NCBI RefSeq assembly: GCF_900108335.1
Contig: NZ_FNVT01000005.1
Coordinates: forward strand, 1 to 64,000
DNA: 64,000 nt
Source: Nonomuraea solani
Lineage (GTDB): Bacteria; Actinomycetota; Actinomycetes; Streptosporangiales; Streptosporangiaceae
Direction: 5' to 3'
Below the pieces are notes generated by a model that was given only the letters and a program-made list of their open reading frames with translations, was not told the origin of the DNA and did no database searches. Position numbers and translations under genes: made by a program. Positions 35,192-44,184 of the stretch are shown here, piece by piece; the first letter of the stretch is position 1; each line of letters begins with the position of its first letter.

Positions 35192-35877
35192 GCCGCCAGG
35201 CGCAGGGCGCCATCCTGCTGACCCTCGGCGCGACGCTGCTGAGCATCTCAGCGTTCTCCACGACGTACGTCAACTACGTCAAACCCGGCTTCCGGCCGCT
35301 GCTCATGGGCGCCGGTGCGGTGCTGACGGTCCTCGGCCTGCTATCCGTCGTCGCCGACCTGCTGAACCGGCCAAGTACCCACGACCACGGCCCGCGAGTG
35401 GCGTGGCTGCTGACCGCACCCGTTTTCGCCCTCGTGCTCATCGCCCCGCCCGCGCTCGGCGCCTTCGCGGCCAGGCGCACCGACGGCCCGCCGGCACCCT
35501 CCCGGACCGCGACCTATAGCGCCCTCGCCCAGAGCGAGGTGACGGAGCTGACGCTGGGCGAGTTCATCGGACGCGCCTACGCGCCGTCGGACCCGTCGCT
35601 CGCGGGCAGGAAGGTCAGGCTGATCGGCTTCGCCGTCCCGGGTGAGGGCGGCAGGGGCTGGTACCTCACCCGGATGCACATTCGCTGCTGCGCCGCCGAC
35701 GCCTTCGCGCTGGAGGTCGCCGTCCACGGTGCGCCCGCACCGGCGGAGGATTCGTGGGTGGCGGTCACGGGCACCTGGATGCCGTGGCGGGACGGAGTAC
35801 CCGATGGCTATGGGGCCCCGGACTTCACCGCGACCGATGTGACCGGCATCGAGCAACCAGCAGAGCCGTACGAATAG
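35188..35877 (+). CDS. TIGR03943-family (YcgQ-like) membrane protein 1
   Basis: This 229-residue protein has two N-terminal membrane helices (AILLTLGATLLSISAFS and LMGAGAVLTVLGLLSVVADL), a short HDHG segment and a third helix. The extracytoplasmic domain includes KVRLIGFAV, WYLTRMHIRCCAADAFALEV and VAVTGTW. The CC pair in RCCAADA is a family hallmark. The family normally sits beside a YraQ-type permease, as here. The start GTG overlaps the permease stop (GTGA). Function is not established, but metal handling is suggested by the neighbouring His-rich paralogue. Confidence 0.8.
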   Translation: MSRQAQGAILLTLGATLLSISAFSTTYVNYVKPGFRPLLMGAGAVLTVLGLLSVVADLLNRPSTHDHGPRVAWLLTAPVFALVLIAPPALGAFAARRTDGPPAPSRTATYSALAQSEVTELTLGEFIGRAYAPSDPSLAGRKVRLIGFAVPGEGGRGWYLTRMHIRCCAADAFALEVAVHGAPAPAEDSWVAVTGTWMPWRDGVPDGYGAPDFTATDVTGIEQPAEPYE

Positions 35878-35894
35878 GACAGAGGTCGCTTTTC

Positions 35895-36719
35895 GTGAAC
35901 CGGGTCGTACAAAGCCCGCTCCTTCTCCTGCTGGGTGGAGCGCTGTTGAAGATCTCCGCCTTCTCCGCGGACTACGCCAACTACGTCAAGCCGGGATTCC
36001 GGCCGCCACTGATCGTGGCGGGTGCGGTGCTGGTTCTTTTGTCCGTGGCCACCATGGCCCTCGACCGCCGTCGAAGCAGGGGCGGCGCGCGCCAGACGGA
36101 ACTCCTGCACGCTCGGGCGATCGAGGAGACGCACCTGGCACGGCTCGTCGGCCGCCAACCGGCCATCTCTTCGCCAGTCCCGTCGCACGAGCACGAGCAC
36201 GAGCACGAGCACGCGGGAGGGAACCGGGTGGCGTGGCTGCTGGCGGCCCCGATCGCGGTGATCTTTCTGGTCGCTCCCCCGGCCCTCGGCTCGTTCGCCG
36301 TCCGGCAGGCCGAGCAGAACTCGCATGTGCCCCCGCCCACCCTTGTCGAGGCCCGCCCCATCGTCCTGAAGAGCGGCCGTGTGAACGTGCTGAGTATGAT
36401 CGAGTTCGCCAATCTGGCCTGGGACGACCCCAGCGGCTCCCTTCAGGGCAAGACCGTCCGACTGACCGGCTTCGTCGTACCGTCCGGGCAGGATGACGCG
36501 TGGTACCTCACGCGCATGCGGATCGCCTGCTGCGCCGCCGACGCCCTCACGATGCAGGTCATGGTGAAAGGCATGCCCGCGCCGGACACGGATTCGTGGG
36601 TCCGCGTCACCGGCACCTGGATCCCGCGGAAGGCAGGGAGAACAGGCGCTTACACCCCGCCGGAGATGACCGCTTCCCGCGTCGAGCGGATAACCCCGCC
36701 GGACGAACCGTATGAGTGA
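35895..36719 (+). CDS. TIGR03943-family membrane protein 2 with His-Glu repeat
   Basis: This 274-residue paralogue of the preceding protein has SPLLLLLGGALLKISAFSAD and PPLIVAGAVLVLLSVATMAL as membrane helices, then WYLTRMRIACCAADALTMQV and VRVTGTWIP in the outer domain. Between helices 2 and 3 it carries SHEHEHEHEHAGG, encoded by a run of CACGAG repeats (about 36185-36210), an obvious divalent-metal-binding tract. GTG 35895 has AGAGG upstream. The tandem copy may give two subunits to one permease. The His-Glu tract supports zinc or another transition metal as the ligand. Confidence 0.8.
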   Translation: MNRVVQSPLLLLLGGALLKISAFSADYANYVKPGFRPPLIVAGAVLVLLSVATMALDRRRSRGGARQTELLHARAIEETHLARLVGRQPAISSPVPSHEHEHEHEHAGGNRVAWLLAAPIAVIFLVAPPALGSFAVRQAEQNSHVPPPTLVEARPIVLKSGRVNVLSMIEFANLAWDDPSGSLQGKTVRLTGFVVPSGQDDAWYLTRMRIACCAADALTMQVMVKGMPAPDTDSWVRVTGTWIPRKAGRTGAYTPPEMTASRVERITPPDEPYE

Positions 36720-36789
36720 ACCGCCCGGGGCGCCGGTGGACGATCTGCGCACATTGCAAGGAATCCACAGCTGATCTCCCGCATCTTCA

Positions 36790-36804
36790 TGAACACGGTT
36801 ATCG
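36790..36804. promoter_or_regulatory. Zur-like box upstream of the second binding protein
   Basis: TGAACAC-G-GTTATCG fits the 7-1-7 outline with four of seven matching positions and shares GGTTATC with the box at 29777. It is 37 bp before ATG 36842 in the only sizeable gap of this region. Confidence 0.5.
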
Positions 36805-36841
36805 TTTGCGTGCTGGATCTGTGACTTTGGTGGGAGATCAC

Positions 36842-38389
36842 ATGCGAAGACGAGCCGCGATCATGTTGATGGCACTCCTGGGAGCCACCCTCTGGGGGTG
36901 TGGTGGCCAAGAGCCCGGCGAGCAGGAGGGGAGACAACTCACCTTGGCCGCCCCGCGCGACCTCGTCGCCGGTCCCGAGGATCCGTACTACATCCACCAG
37001 ACGTTACGGGTATGGGAGCCGCTGGTGACGGTGGACGACCGGCTGCGCCCTGTCCCAGCGCTGGCCACGTCCTGGGCCGTCGCGGACGAGGGGCGGCGCT
37101 GGACGTTCACGCTTCGCGAGGGCGTCAAGTTCAGTGACGGCACCCCGCTGACCGCCGAGGCGGTGGTCGCGAACATCCAGAGGTTCCTGCGGATCGCGCC
37201 CCGCCAGTCGGCCTTCTTCAGCCTCGACGCCGGGATGGAGGCGGCGTACGGCAAGGTGGACGACGTCCGCGCCGAAGGCGGCGAGGTGGTGTTCGTGCTG
37301 AAGGAGGCCGTGGCCGACCTGCCGGGCAGGCTGGCCGGCTTCTACAGCATGGTCCAGTCGCCGAAGGCGTTCGCCGCCTCTGGCGACTTCGCCGGCAAGC
37401 CCGTGGGCACGGGGCCGTACACGCTGGTGGACTGGGCCAAGGGACGGCAGGCCGTGCTCGCCGCCAACCCGCGCTACCACGGCACCGCCCCCGCGTACGA
37501 CAAGATCGTGGTCAGGGTGATCCCGGACGCCAACGCCCGGGTCGCCGCGTTACAGGCCGGCGAAGTCGACGGGCTGGTCGACAAGGGCGCACTGCTGCCG
37601 GGCCAGGTCACCGCGGTCGCCGGCGACAGCCGCTTCCAGGTCGTCCGCAGCCCCTCGGTGCTGACGCACTACCTGACCTTCAACGCCTCCAGGAAGCCCT
37701 TCTCCGACGCCCGCCTGCGCGAGGCGGCCGACCTGGTCATCGACCGGCCGGCCATCGCCGGCAAACTGCTCGCCGGCACGGCCAAGCCGGGCGCGGGCTT
37801 CCTATCGCCGGCCTTCGGCGACCTCACCGACCCGGGTATCACCACCACGTACGACCCTCGCAGGGCCCGCGAACTGGTGGCCGAGGCCGGACCGCCGGCC
37901 GAGCCCGTCACCATCCTGATCTCCTCGGCCGAAACCGGCCAGTTCCCCTACACCGATATCGCCGAGGTGCTGCGCGCGGCCCTGCAGCAGGCGGGCCTGC
38001 CGGCGAAGGTGACGGTGGCCGAGGCCACCAAGTCCGTGATGGAGGCCGGTGACTACGACATCTTCCTCAGCGCGTACAGCGTGCCCAACAGCGACGCCGA
38101 CTACCTGTTCCGCCGGTTCCTGCGGTCCGACGCATCCTGGAACGTCGAACGCCGGCTCGGCTACCGCAACGCCGAGTTCGATGAACTGGTGGACCAGGCG
38201 GCAACACAGACGGACCTGGCCGCCCGCCGCGAGCTTTACCACCGTATCCAGCGGCTGCTGGCCACGGATCGCCCGATGATTCCACTGGCTTACCAGGACA
38301 GCCCCATCGTGACGACCACCAAGGTCAGCGGGGTGACGCAGAACGTCGCCTACGTGGTCGACCTGGGCAAGCTGGCGCCCCGGACGTGA
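36842..38389 (+). CDS. Second solute-binding lipoprotein, DppA/NikA/CntA family
   Basis: This 515-residue protein begins MRRRAAIMLMALLGATLWGC, with the lipidated Cys in LWGC. It has the SBP family-5 blocks GRRWTFTLREGVKFSDGTPL, VGTGPYTLVDW and ARLREAADLVIDRPAI. The extracytoplasmic receptor feeds the permeases that follow. ATG 36842 is preceded by GGGAG. It differs clearly from the first binding protein at 17863, so the cluster can probably take up two related ligands, for example different metal forms or precursors. The stop overlaps the next GTG. Confidence 0.85.
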   Translation: MRRRAAIMLMALLGATLWGCGGQEPGEQEGRQLTLAAPRDLVAGPEDPYYIHQTLRVWEPLVTVDDRLRPVPALATSWAVADEGRRWTFTLREGVKFSDGTPLTAEAVVANIQRFLRIAPRQSAFFSLDAGMEAAYGKVDDVRAEGGEVVFVLKEAVADLPGRLAGFYSMVQSPKAFAASGDFAGKPVGTGPYTLVDWAKGRQAVLAANPRYHGTAPAYDKIVVRVIPDANARVAALQAGEVDGLVDKGALLPGQVTAVAGDSRFQVVRSPSVLTHYLTFNASRKPFSDARLREAADLVIDRPAIAGKLLAGTAKPGAGFLSPAFGDLTDPGITTTYDPRRARELVAEAGPPAEPVTILISSAETGQFPYTDIAEVLRAALQQAGLPAKVTVAEATKSVMEAGDYDIFLSAYSVPNSDADYLFRRFLRSDASWNVERRLGYRNAEFDELVDQAATQTDLAARRELYHRIQRLLATDRPMIPLAYQDSPIVTTTKVSGVTQNVAYVVDLGKLAPRT

Positions 38390-39315
38390 CCGCCATCGTC
38401 CTGCGGCGCGTCGCAGAGCTGCTGCTCCTGCTCCTTACACTGTCGGTGCTGGTCTTCCTGCTGACCTCGCTCGCGCCGGGAGACCCGGCCGAGGAGATCC
38501 TGCGCCGAGGCGGCATCCAGCCGACGGCGGCCAGCGTCGCGGCCCTGCGCGCCGAACTCGGCCTCGACCAGCCGCTGTTCAGCCAGTACCTGCGGTGGTC
38601 ACGCGACGTGCTACGCGGTGACCTCGGCCGCTCCTATGCCGACCGGTCGCCGGTGGCGGCCGAGATCCTCTCGCGGGCGCCGACCACACTCCGGCTGGCG
38701 GGTTCGGCGGCGGTGGTCGCGGTCGGGCTGGCGTCGCTCGTCGCGCTCAGGGGTGCGTTCCAGCCGCGGGCCCTCGACAGCCGCGCCCTCGCGCTCGTGA
38801 CGGTGGCGATCGCCGGCATCCCTCCCTACATCGTGGGGATCCTGCTGATCAGCGTGGTGGCGGTGGGCTTGCGCGCGCTCCCCACGGGCGGCGACGGGAG
38901 CCCCGCCGCGGTGGTCCTCCCCGCGCTCACCCTCGGCCTGGCCGGCGCCGCGACCTTGCTGCGGCTGCTCCGGGCCGACCTGGCGCGGGCCCTGCGGCTG
39001 CCCTTCGTCAAGCTCGCCGCCGTCAAAGGGCTGCGGCGCCGGCGTACGCTCGTCGTCCATGCCCTGCGCGTGGCGGCGCCGAACGCGATCACGGCTACGA
39101 GTCTGGTGCTCGCGGAGCTAATGGCCGGTGCGGTGGTGGTGGAGACGCTGTTCGCCTGGCCCGGCGTGGGACAGCTCGCCGTGACGGCGATCAAGCAGCG
39201 GGATCTGCCCGTCGTGCAGGCGTACGTGCTGATCGTCGCGGTCGCGACGGTCCTGCTCCTGGCGCTGACCGAGCTCTGCCTCGCGGCCTCCGATCCACGG
39301 CTGCGGCGCCGATGA
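38386..39315 (+). CDS. ABC importer permease, DppB type (second set)
   Basis: This 309-residue membrane protein opens with a hydrophobic helix (VAELLLLLLTLSVLVFLLTS). It has AELGLDQPLFSQYLRWSRDV and GDLGRSYADRSPVAAEILSR, the DppB-family signature, then LAELMAGAVVVETLFAWPGVG as EAA-like loop and helix. It overlaps both neighbours by 4 bp. It pairs with the DppC-type protein at 39312 and the binding protein at 36842. Confidence 0.85.
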   Translation: MTAIVLRRVAELLLLLLTLSVLVFLLTSLAPGDPAEEILRRGGIQPTAASVAALRAELGLDQPLFSQYLRWSRDVLRGDLGRSYADRSPVAAEILSRAPTTLRLAGSAAVVAVGLASLVALRGAFQPRALDSRALALVTVAIAGIPPYIVGILLISVVAVGLRALPTGGDGSPAAVVLPALTLGLAGAATLLRLLRADLARALRLPFVKLAAVKGLRRRRTLVVHALRVAAPNAITATSLVLAELMAGAVVVETLFAWPGVGQLAVTAIKQRDLPVVQAYVLIVAVATVLLLALTELCLAASDPRLRRR

Positions 39316-40115
39316 GGGGCCGTGCCGGGATCGTCATGTTCGTGCTGGTCGTACTGTTCTGCTGGCTTACGCCGATTCTGACCGGGTACGACCCAATCCT
39401 GCCCGATCTGGAGCGTGCTCTGCTGCCGCCCGGGTCCGGGCACTGGCTCGGCACCGACCAGCTCGGCCGGGACCTCCTCACCAGGACGGCTACGGCCGGT
39501 CGTACGTCCCTGCTGGTCGCGTTCGCGATCACCGCGGTCACCACGACGCTCGGCACGATCGCCGGCGCCGCGGCCGGGCTGGCCGGTGGATTGTCTGATC
39601 GGCTGCTGCGTTTCGTCGCCACCATCGCGCTCGCCCTGCCTGGTCTCACGCTGGCCTTCGCGCTGGCGGGCATTCTGCGGCCCGGGTACGCCACCGTGCT
39701 GGTCGCCCTCGTGCCGCTCGGCTGGGTGAACTGCGGCCTCGTGGCCCACACGGCGACCCGGCGGGTGGCCTCCGCCGACCACGTCCTGGCCGTCCGAGCC
39801 ATCGGCGCGTCCCGGCTCTACCTGCTGCGGCGCACCATCGGGCCGCACATCGCCGGTCCCGTTCTGACCGTCGCCACCGCCGACCTCGCCCGCACGCTGA
39901 TCGCCGTCACCTCACTCAGCTTCCTCGGCATCGGGTTGCCCCCTCCCGACACCGACTGGGGCGGCATGGTGAGCGAGGCCACCCCGCTCCTGGTCGCCGC
40001 ACCCCTCCTCGCGATCGTGCCCGCCCTCGCCCTCGCCGTCACCGGGCTGGCCATCGCACTCGTGACGGACGCCCGTCACGCAGTGTCCGATGGAGACCCT
40101 CATTACATGATGTGA
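39312..40115 (+). CDS. ABC importer permease, DppC type (second set)
   Basis: This 267-residue membrane protein carries LGTDQLGRDLLTRTATAGRT, the hallmark of DppC-like permeases, and several helices, with the cytosolic loop near AVRAIGASRLYLLRRTIGP. It closes the operon. No ATPase follows: the next gene is a protease after a gap of about 400 bp. The set therefore needs an ATPase from elsewhere, most simply the fused double ATPase at 14582-16027. Confidence 0.85.
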   Translation: MRGRAGIVMFVLVVLFCWLTPILTGYDPILPDLERALLPPGSGHWLGTDQLGRDLLTRTATAGRTSLLVAFAITAVTTTLGTIAGAAAGLAGGLSDRLLRFVATIALALPGLTLAFALAGILRPGYATVLVALVPLGWVNCGLVAHTATRRVASADHVLAVRAIGASRLYLLRRTIGPHIAGPVLTVATADLARTLIAVTSLSFLGIGLPPPDTDWGGMVSEATPLLVAAPLLAIVPALALAVTGLAIALVTDARHAVSDGDPHYMM

Positions 40116-40512
40116 CCACCTTGTCGCGTCGTTTCCATGGGCAAGCTTGCGGACGGATGCGAAGCGGTGCGGTTACAGGGACCGCTGAGCTCTCCACGGA
40201 ACCCCCGCTGCCTGCTCGACGCCGCCCTGTGACCGCGCCCGGTCAAGGCGGGTCAACGGCGGGAAGCAACGGAAGTGGCGGCTGTCGATCGTGAAGTGTG
40301 CCGGATTCCCAGCGGAATTCTGGCAACTCGGCAGGGTTCCTTGTCAAGAGATCGCTGCTTACACTCCGGTCGGAACGAAGATGAGTTTCGTTCTCGCTCG
40401 TCACCCGCCGGGGAGGGTCAGTGATCTCTCCGGTGTGCCTGCGAGCTGAGTCACCTGACGCCTCCCGGGCGGCTCGGCGAGTCCACGCAGCCCCTCGACG
40501 AGGAGGTTCTCC
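40116..40512. other. Intergenic region before the protease
   Basis: No coding signature is seen on either strand. There is no Zur-like box, so the regulon seems to end with the permease. A ribosome-binding site AGGAGG at 40501-40506 belongs to the protease. I see no convincing terminator for the transporter operon. Confidence 0.5.
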
Positions 40513-43500
40513 GTGTCATCCAGCACCCTGTTATCCCGCGCTCTGTTATCCCGCGCGCGGCGGCTCGTCCCGGTCGCCGTCGCCCTGAGCGTCGTCCTGG
40601 CCATGAGCCCGGCGACGGCCGCGGCCAGCCCGACCCCGTCCCCACCGGCGAAGAAGTGGACGGCCACTCCCCTTACCCCGGCCGAGGTCGTCGACGGCGC
40701 CAAGTCCCCGACCGGCAAGCTCGCCAAGAGCGACCCGGCCCTGCTGCGCAACACCTCCCCCACACCGGTCAACGTCGTGGTCAAGCTGGACTACGACTCG
40801 CTGGCCGCCTACCAGGGCGGCCTGCCCGGCCTGCCGGGCACGAGCCCTTCTGTCACCGGCCGGGCGCTCGACACCAGGAGCACCGAGGCCAGGCGGTATG
40901 GCGAGCACATCGAGGAGGTCGAGAACGCCTTCCTCACCGAACTGGCCGCGAAGGTCCCCGGGGCCGTGGCCGGCCAGCGAATCAGGACGGTGTACGGCGG
41001 CATCGCGCTGCGGGTCCCGGGCAACAAGGTGGCCGAGGTGCTGAAGCTGCCCGGCGCGGTCGCCGTACAGGAGGACAAGCCGCAGCAACTGCTCACCGAC
41101 TCCAGCCCCGCCTTCATCGGCGCCCCCACGATCTACGGCAAGCTCGGCAACACCGACAAGACGGCCGGCAAAGGCGTGATCGTGGGCGTGCTGGACAGCG
41201 GCGCCTGGCCCGAGCACCCCTCCTTCGCCGCCCGCTCCGGCCTGCCCGACCCGTCGCCCACCAAGGACGGCACGCCCCGGGTGTGCGACTTCGGCGACAA
41301 CCCGACGACCCCGGCCGCCGACGTGTTCACCTGCACCAACAAGCTGGTTGGCGGGCAACCGTTCCTGGAGACCTACAACGCGGTCTTCGGCGGCGAGGTC
41401 TACCCCGACAGCGCCCGCGACTCCAACGGGCACGGCACCCACACCGCCTCCACCTCGGCGGGCGGCCCGGTGGCCGACGCGAACCCGCTGGGCATCAGCC
41501 GCGGCCCGATCCACGGCATCGCGCCCGGCGCCGGGGTCTCGGTGTACAAGGTGTGCGGCGCGCAGGGCTGCTTCCCCTCCGACTCGGCGCAAGCGGTGGC
41601 GCGGGCCATCCTGGACGGCGTCCGGGTGATCAACTTCTCCATCTCCGGTGGTTCCGACCCCTACAGCGACCCGGTCGAGCTGGCCTTCCTGGACGCGTAC
41701 GCGGCGGGCGTGCTGGTCTCGGCGTCGGCGGGCAACTCCGGGCCCGGCGCGGACACCACCGACCACCTCGGCCCCTGGACGACGACCGTGGCGGCTTCCA
41801 CGCAGACCAGGACGTTCCAGTCCACGATCACGCTGACCGGCGGCGGCGCCACCGCGACGATCAAGGGCGCCTCGATCACGGCGGGCCTGCCCTCGCCGCT
41901 GCCCGTGGTGCTGGCCTCGGCGCCACCGTACAACAACGCTGCCTGCACCACCCCGGCACCGCCGGGAACCTTCACCGGGAAGATCGTCGCCTGTGAGCGC
42001 ACACCCAACCGGGTGCTGAAGAGCTTCAACGTCAGGCAGGGCGGCGCGGCCGGGATGATCCTCTACAACACCTTCCCATTCGACGTCTTCACCGACGCCC
42101 ACTGGATCCCGTCGGTGCACCTCGACAAGCCCGAGGCCGACACGCTGCTGAACTTCCTGTCAGCGCATCCGAACGCCGCCGCGTCCTTCACCCAGGGCGC
42201 CAAGAGCACCTGGCAGGGGGACGCGATCACGCACTTCTCCTCACGCGGCCCCGGCGGTGACTTCCTCAAGCCGGACGTCACCGCGCCGGGCCTGCACATC
42301 ATGGCCGGCATGACCCCGACGCCCGAGTCGCCGCTGGAAGGACCGCCCGGCAACCTTTACCAGGTCATCTCGGGCACCTCGATGTCGGCGCCGCACGTGA
42401 CGGGCTCGGCGGCGCTGCTGTTCGCCCTGCATCCCACCTGGACGCCCGGCCAGGTCAAGTCGGCACTGGAGACCACGGCCAAGACCGCAGTCACCAAGCA
42501 GGACAGAACCACGCCGGCTGACCCGTTCGACATGGGCGGCGGGCGCATCGACCTGACCAAGGCCGGCGACCCCGGCCTGACGCTGGACGAGAGCGCCGCG
42601 GACTTCGTCGCCTCGGCCGCCGACCCGCTCAACCGCATCGACCTCAACCTGCCCTCGGTGAACGCGCCGACCATGCCGGGCGTCCTCACCGCCAAGCGCA
42701 CGGTCACGAACGTCACGAACAGGACGCTCACCTTCACCGCCTCCGCCAGAACCGTCAGCGGCGCGAACATCACAGTGCTACCCCCGCGCCTGACCGTCGC
42801 GCCAGGCAAGAGCGCCACGCTCAGCATCGTCATCACTGCGCCCGACCTGCCCGACGGGCAGTACTTCGGCCAGGTGGACCTCAGGCAGGCCGGCGGCTCC
42901 CGCGCGCTGCACCTGCCGGTCGCGTTCTTCCGCAGGGAGGGCGCGATCCCGGTGGACCAGACGTGCGCGCCAGCCACCATCCCCAGGAACACCGGCGAGT
43001 CCACCTGCACGGTCACCATCGCGAACGAAACCCTGCAGGACGCCGAGGTGACCGCCGTGAGCACGCTCGACGCCCGCCTGCGCCTGAACGGCGTCACCGG
43101 GGCCACCCGGATCGGCAGCCAGGTCGCGACGGCCAAGACGACGCTGCCGGCCAGGCAACCCGCCAGGCCATCGATCGCGCCGGGCACGAGCCCCGGCGGG
43201 TACATCCCGCTCGACGAAGCCTTCGGCGTCGCCCCGATCCCGATCGGGGACGAGCAGGCGCTCAACCTCACGCCGCCAGCCGCGTTCACCTACGCGGGCA
43301 GAAGCTACACCAGCCTCGGCGTGACCTCCAACGGCTACAGCGTCGCGGGCGGCGCCACCGCGGGCGACATCGACTTCGTCCCGCAGACACTGCCCGACCC
43401 GGCACGTCCGAACGGCGTGCTCGCCCCCTACTGGACCGACCTCGACGGCACCGGCGCACCGGGCGTCCTGGCCACGGTCCTGTCGGACGGGACGAACCGC

Positions 43501-43875
43501 TGGCTGGTCGTGGAATGGCGGGTCAACCTGTTCGGCACCACCACGCTCAAGGTGTTCCAGCAGTGGATCGGACTCAACGGTGCCGAGGACATCAGCTACG
43601 CCTACGACCCGGCCAACCTGCCCGGCGAGCCGCCCGCGAGCTACGGCCTGACCGTGGGCGCGGAGAACGAGGAGGGCACGGCAGGCGCGCAGATCACCGG
43701 GCCACCCACCGAGGACCTGCGGGTCACCAGCACGCCGGCCGTTCCTGGTGGCACCCTGACGTACTCGATGAGAGTCAGAGGGGTCAGTGCGGGGGTCGGC
43801 AAGGTGACGACGGCCACCTCGACCCCGCAGGTACGCGGGATCACCGTCGAAATGGACCGGATCACCGTCCAATGA
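40513..43875 (+). CDS. Secreted subtilisin-like (S8) serine protease with PA domain
   Basis: This 1120-residue exported enzyme has a signal peptide with a twin Leu-Leu-Ser-Arg repeat, ending near ATAAASP, then an inhibitor-type prodomain (about 55-180). The catalytic triad is visible: Asp in GVLDSGAWPEHP, His in NGHGTHTAST and Ser in SGTSMSAPHVTGSAALL. A PA insert lies between the His and Ser motifs, and Fn3-like and beta-rich domains form the last 400 residues. GTG 40513 follows AGGAGG by 6 bases. It degrades proteins outside the cell. It stands alone between the metallophore transporters and a strong terminator, so a link to the cluster is not evident. Confidence 0.92.
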   Translation: MSSSTLLSRALLSRARRLVPVAVALSVVLAMSPATAAASPTPSPPAKKWTATPLTPAEVVDGAKSPTGKLAKSDPALLRNTSPTPVNVVVKLDYDSLAAYQGGLPGLPGTSPSVTGRALDTRSTEARRYGEHIEEVENAFLTELAAKVPGAVAGQRIRTVYGGIALRVPGNKVAEVLKLPGAVAVQEDKPQQLLTDSSPAFIGAPTIYGKLGNTDKTAGKGVIVGVLDSGAWPEHPSFAARSGLPDPSPTKDGTPRVCDFGDNPTTPAADVFTCTNKLVGGQPFLETYNAVFGGEVYPDSARDSNGHGTHTASTSAGGPVADANPLGISRGPIHGIAPGAGVSVYKVCGAQGCFPSDSAQAVARAILDGVRVINFSISGGSDPYSDPVELAFLDAYAAGVLVSASAGNSGPGADTTDHLGPWTTTVAASTQTRTFQSTITLTGGGATATIKGASITAGLPSPLPVVLASAPPYNNAACTTPAPPGTFTGKIVACERTPNRVLKSFNVRQGGAAGMILYNTFPFDVFTDAHWIPSVHLDKPEADTLLNFLSAHPNAAASFTQGAKSTWQGDAITHFSSRGPGGDFLKPDVTAPGLHIMAGMTPTPESPLEGPPGNLYQVISGTSMSAPHVTGSAALLFALHPTWTPGQVKSALETTAKTAVTKQDRTTPADPFDMGGGRIDLTKAGDPGLTLDESAADFVASAADPLNRIDLNLPSVNAPTMPGVLTAKRTVTNVTNRTLTFTASARTVSGANITVLPPRLTVAPGKSATLSIVITAPDLPDGQYFGQVDLRQAGGSRALHLPVAFFRREGAIPVDQTCAPATIPRNTGESTCTVTIANETLQDAEVTAVSTLDARLRLNGVTGATRIGSQVATAKTTLPARQPARPSIAPGTSPGGYIPLDEAFGVAPIPIGDEQALNLTPPAAFTYAGRSYTSLGVTSNGYSVAGGATAGDIDFVPQTLPDPARPNGVLAPYWTDLDGTGAPGVLATVLSDGTNRWLVVEWRVNLFGTTTLKVFQQWIGLNGAEDISYAYDPANLPGEPPASYGLTVGAENEEGTAGAQITGPPTEDLRVTSTPAVPGGTLTYSMRVRGVSAGVGKVTTATSTPQVRGITVEMDRITVQ

Positions 43876-43882
43876 CCTGACA

Positions 43883-43915
43883 GCGGCCGCGGGCGGCACA
43901 ACCGCCCGCGGCCGC
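43883..43915 (+). terminator. Strong hairpin terminator after the protease
   Basis: GCGGCCGCGGGCGG (43883-43896) pairs perfectly over 14 bp with 43902-43915 around CACAA. It begins 7 bases after the protease stop. No T-run follows, as is usual in high-GC actinomycetes. Confidence 0.9.
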
Positions 43916-44184
43916 CGGATGAGCTGGCAACACATGAAAGTATCCGCCACCAGCTCAAAACCCTTGGCGGCTCGCTCACCGACCACGAATCGCATCGTGG
44001 AAACAAACACATCTCTGGCATCGGACGGCAGTGGGAGCAGGGTGTCACCGTTGAGGGCGATCGCATTCCCGCTCCACCGTGACCCACTGCGGACGCCTGG
44101 TGAACGGGTCGACGCCTACAACGTCGTGGGCTGCGTCCCGGTACAGCGTGCACAGGGCATCGGTGACCACGTCGAGCTCACTTA

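Noticed and set aside
9498..36804. Iron (IdeR/DmdR or Fur) boxes as an explanation of the AT-rich palindromes
   Set aside because: The actinobacterial iron box has a TTAGGTTAGGCTAACC-like core, which none of the five sites contains. The 7-1-7 form with TAATCATTATCA fits Zur better.
40513..43875. Protease as part of the metallophore pathway
   Set aside because: It has its own start region, no Zur-like box and a typical secreted-protease architecture, and a 400-bp gap separates it from the transporter operon.
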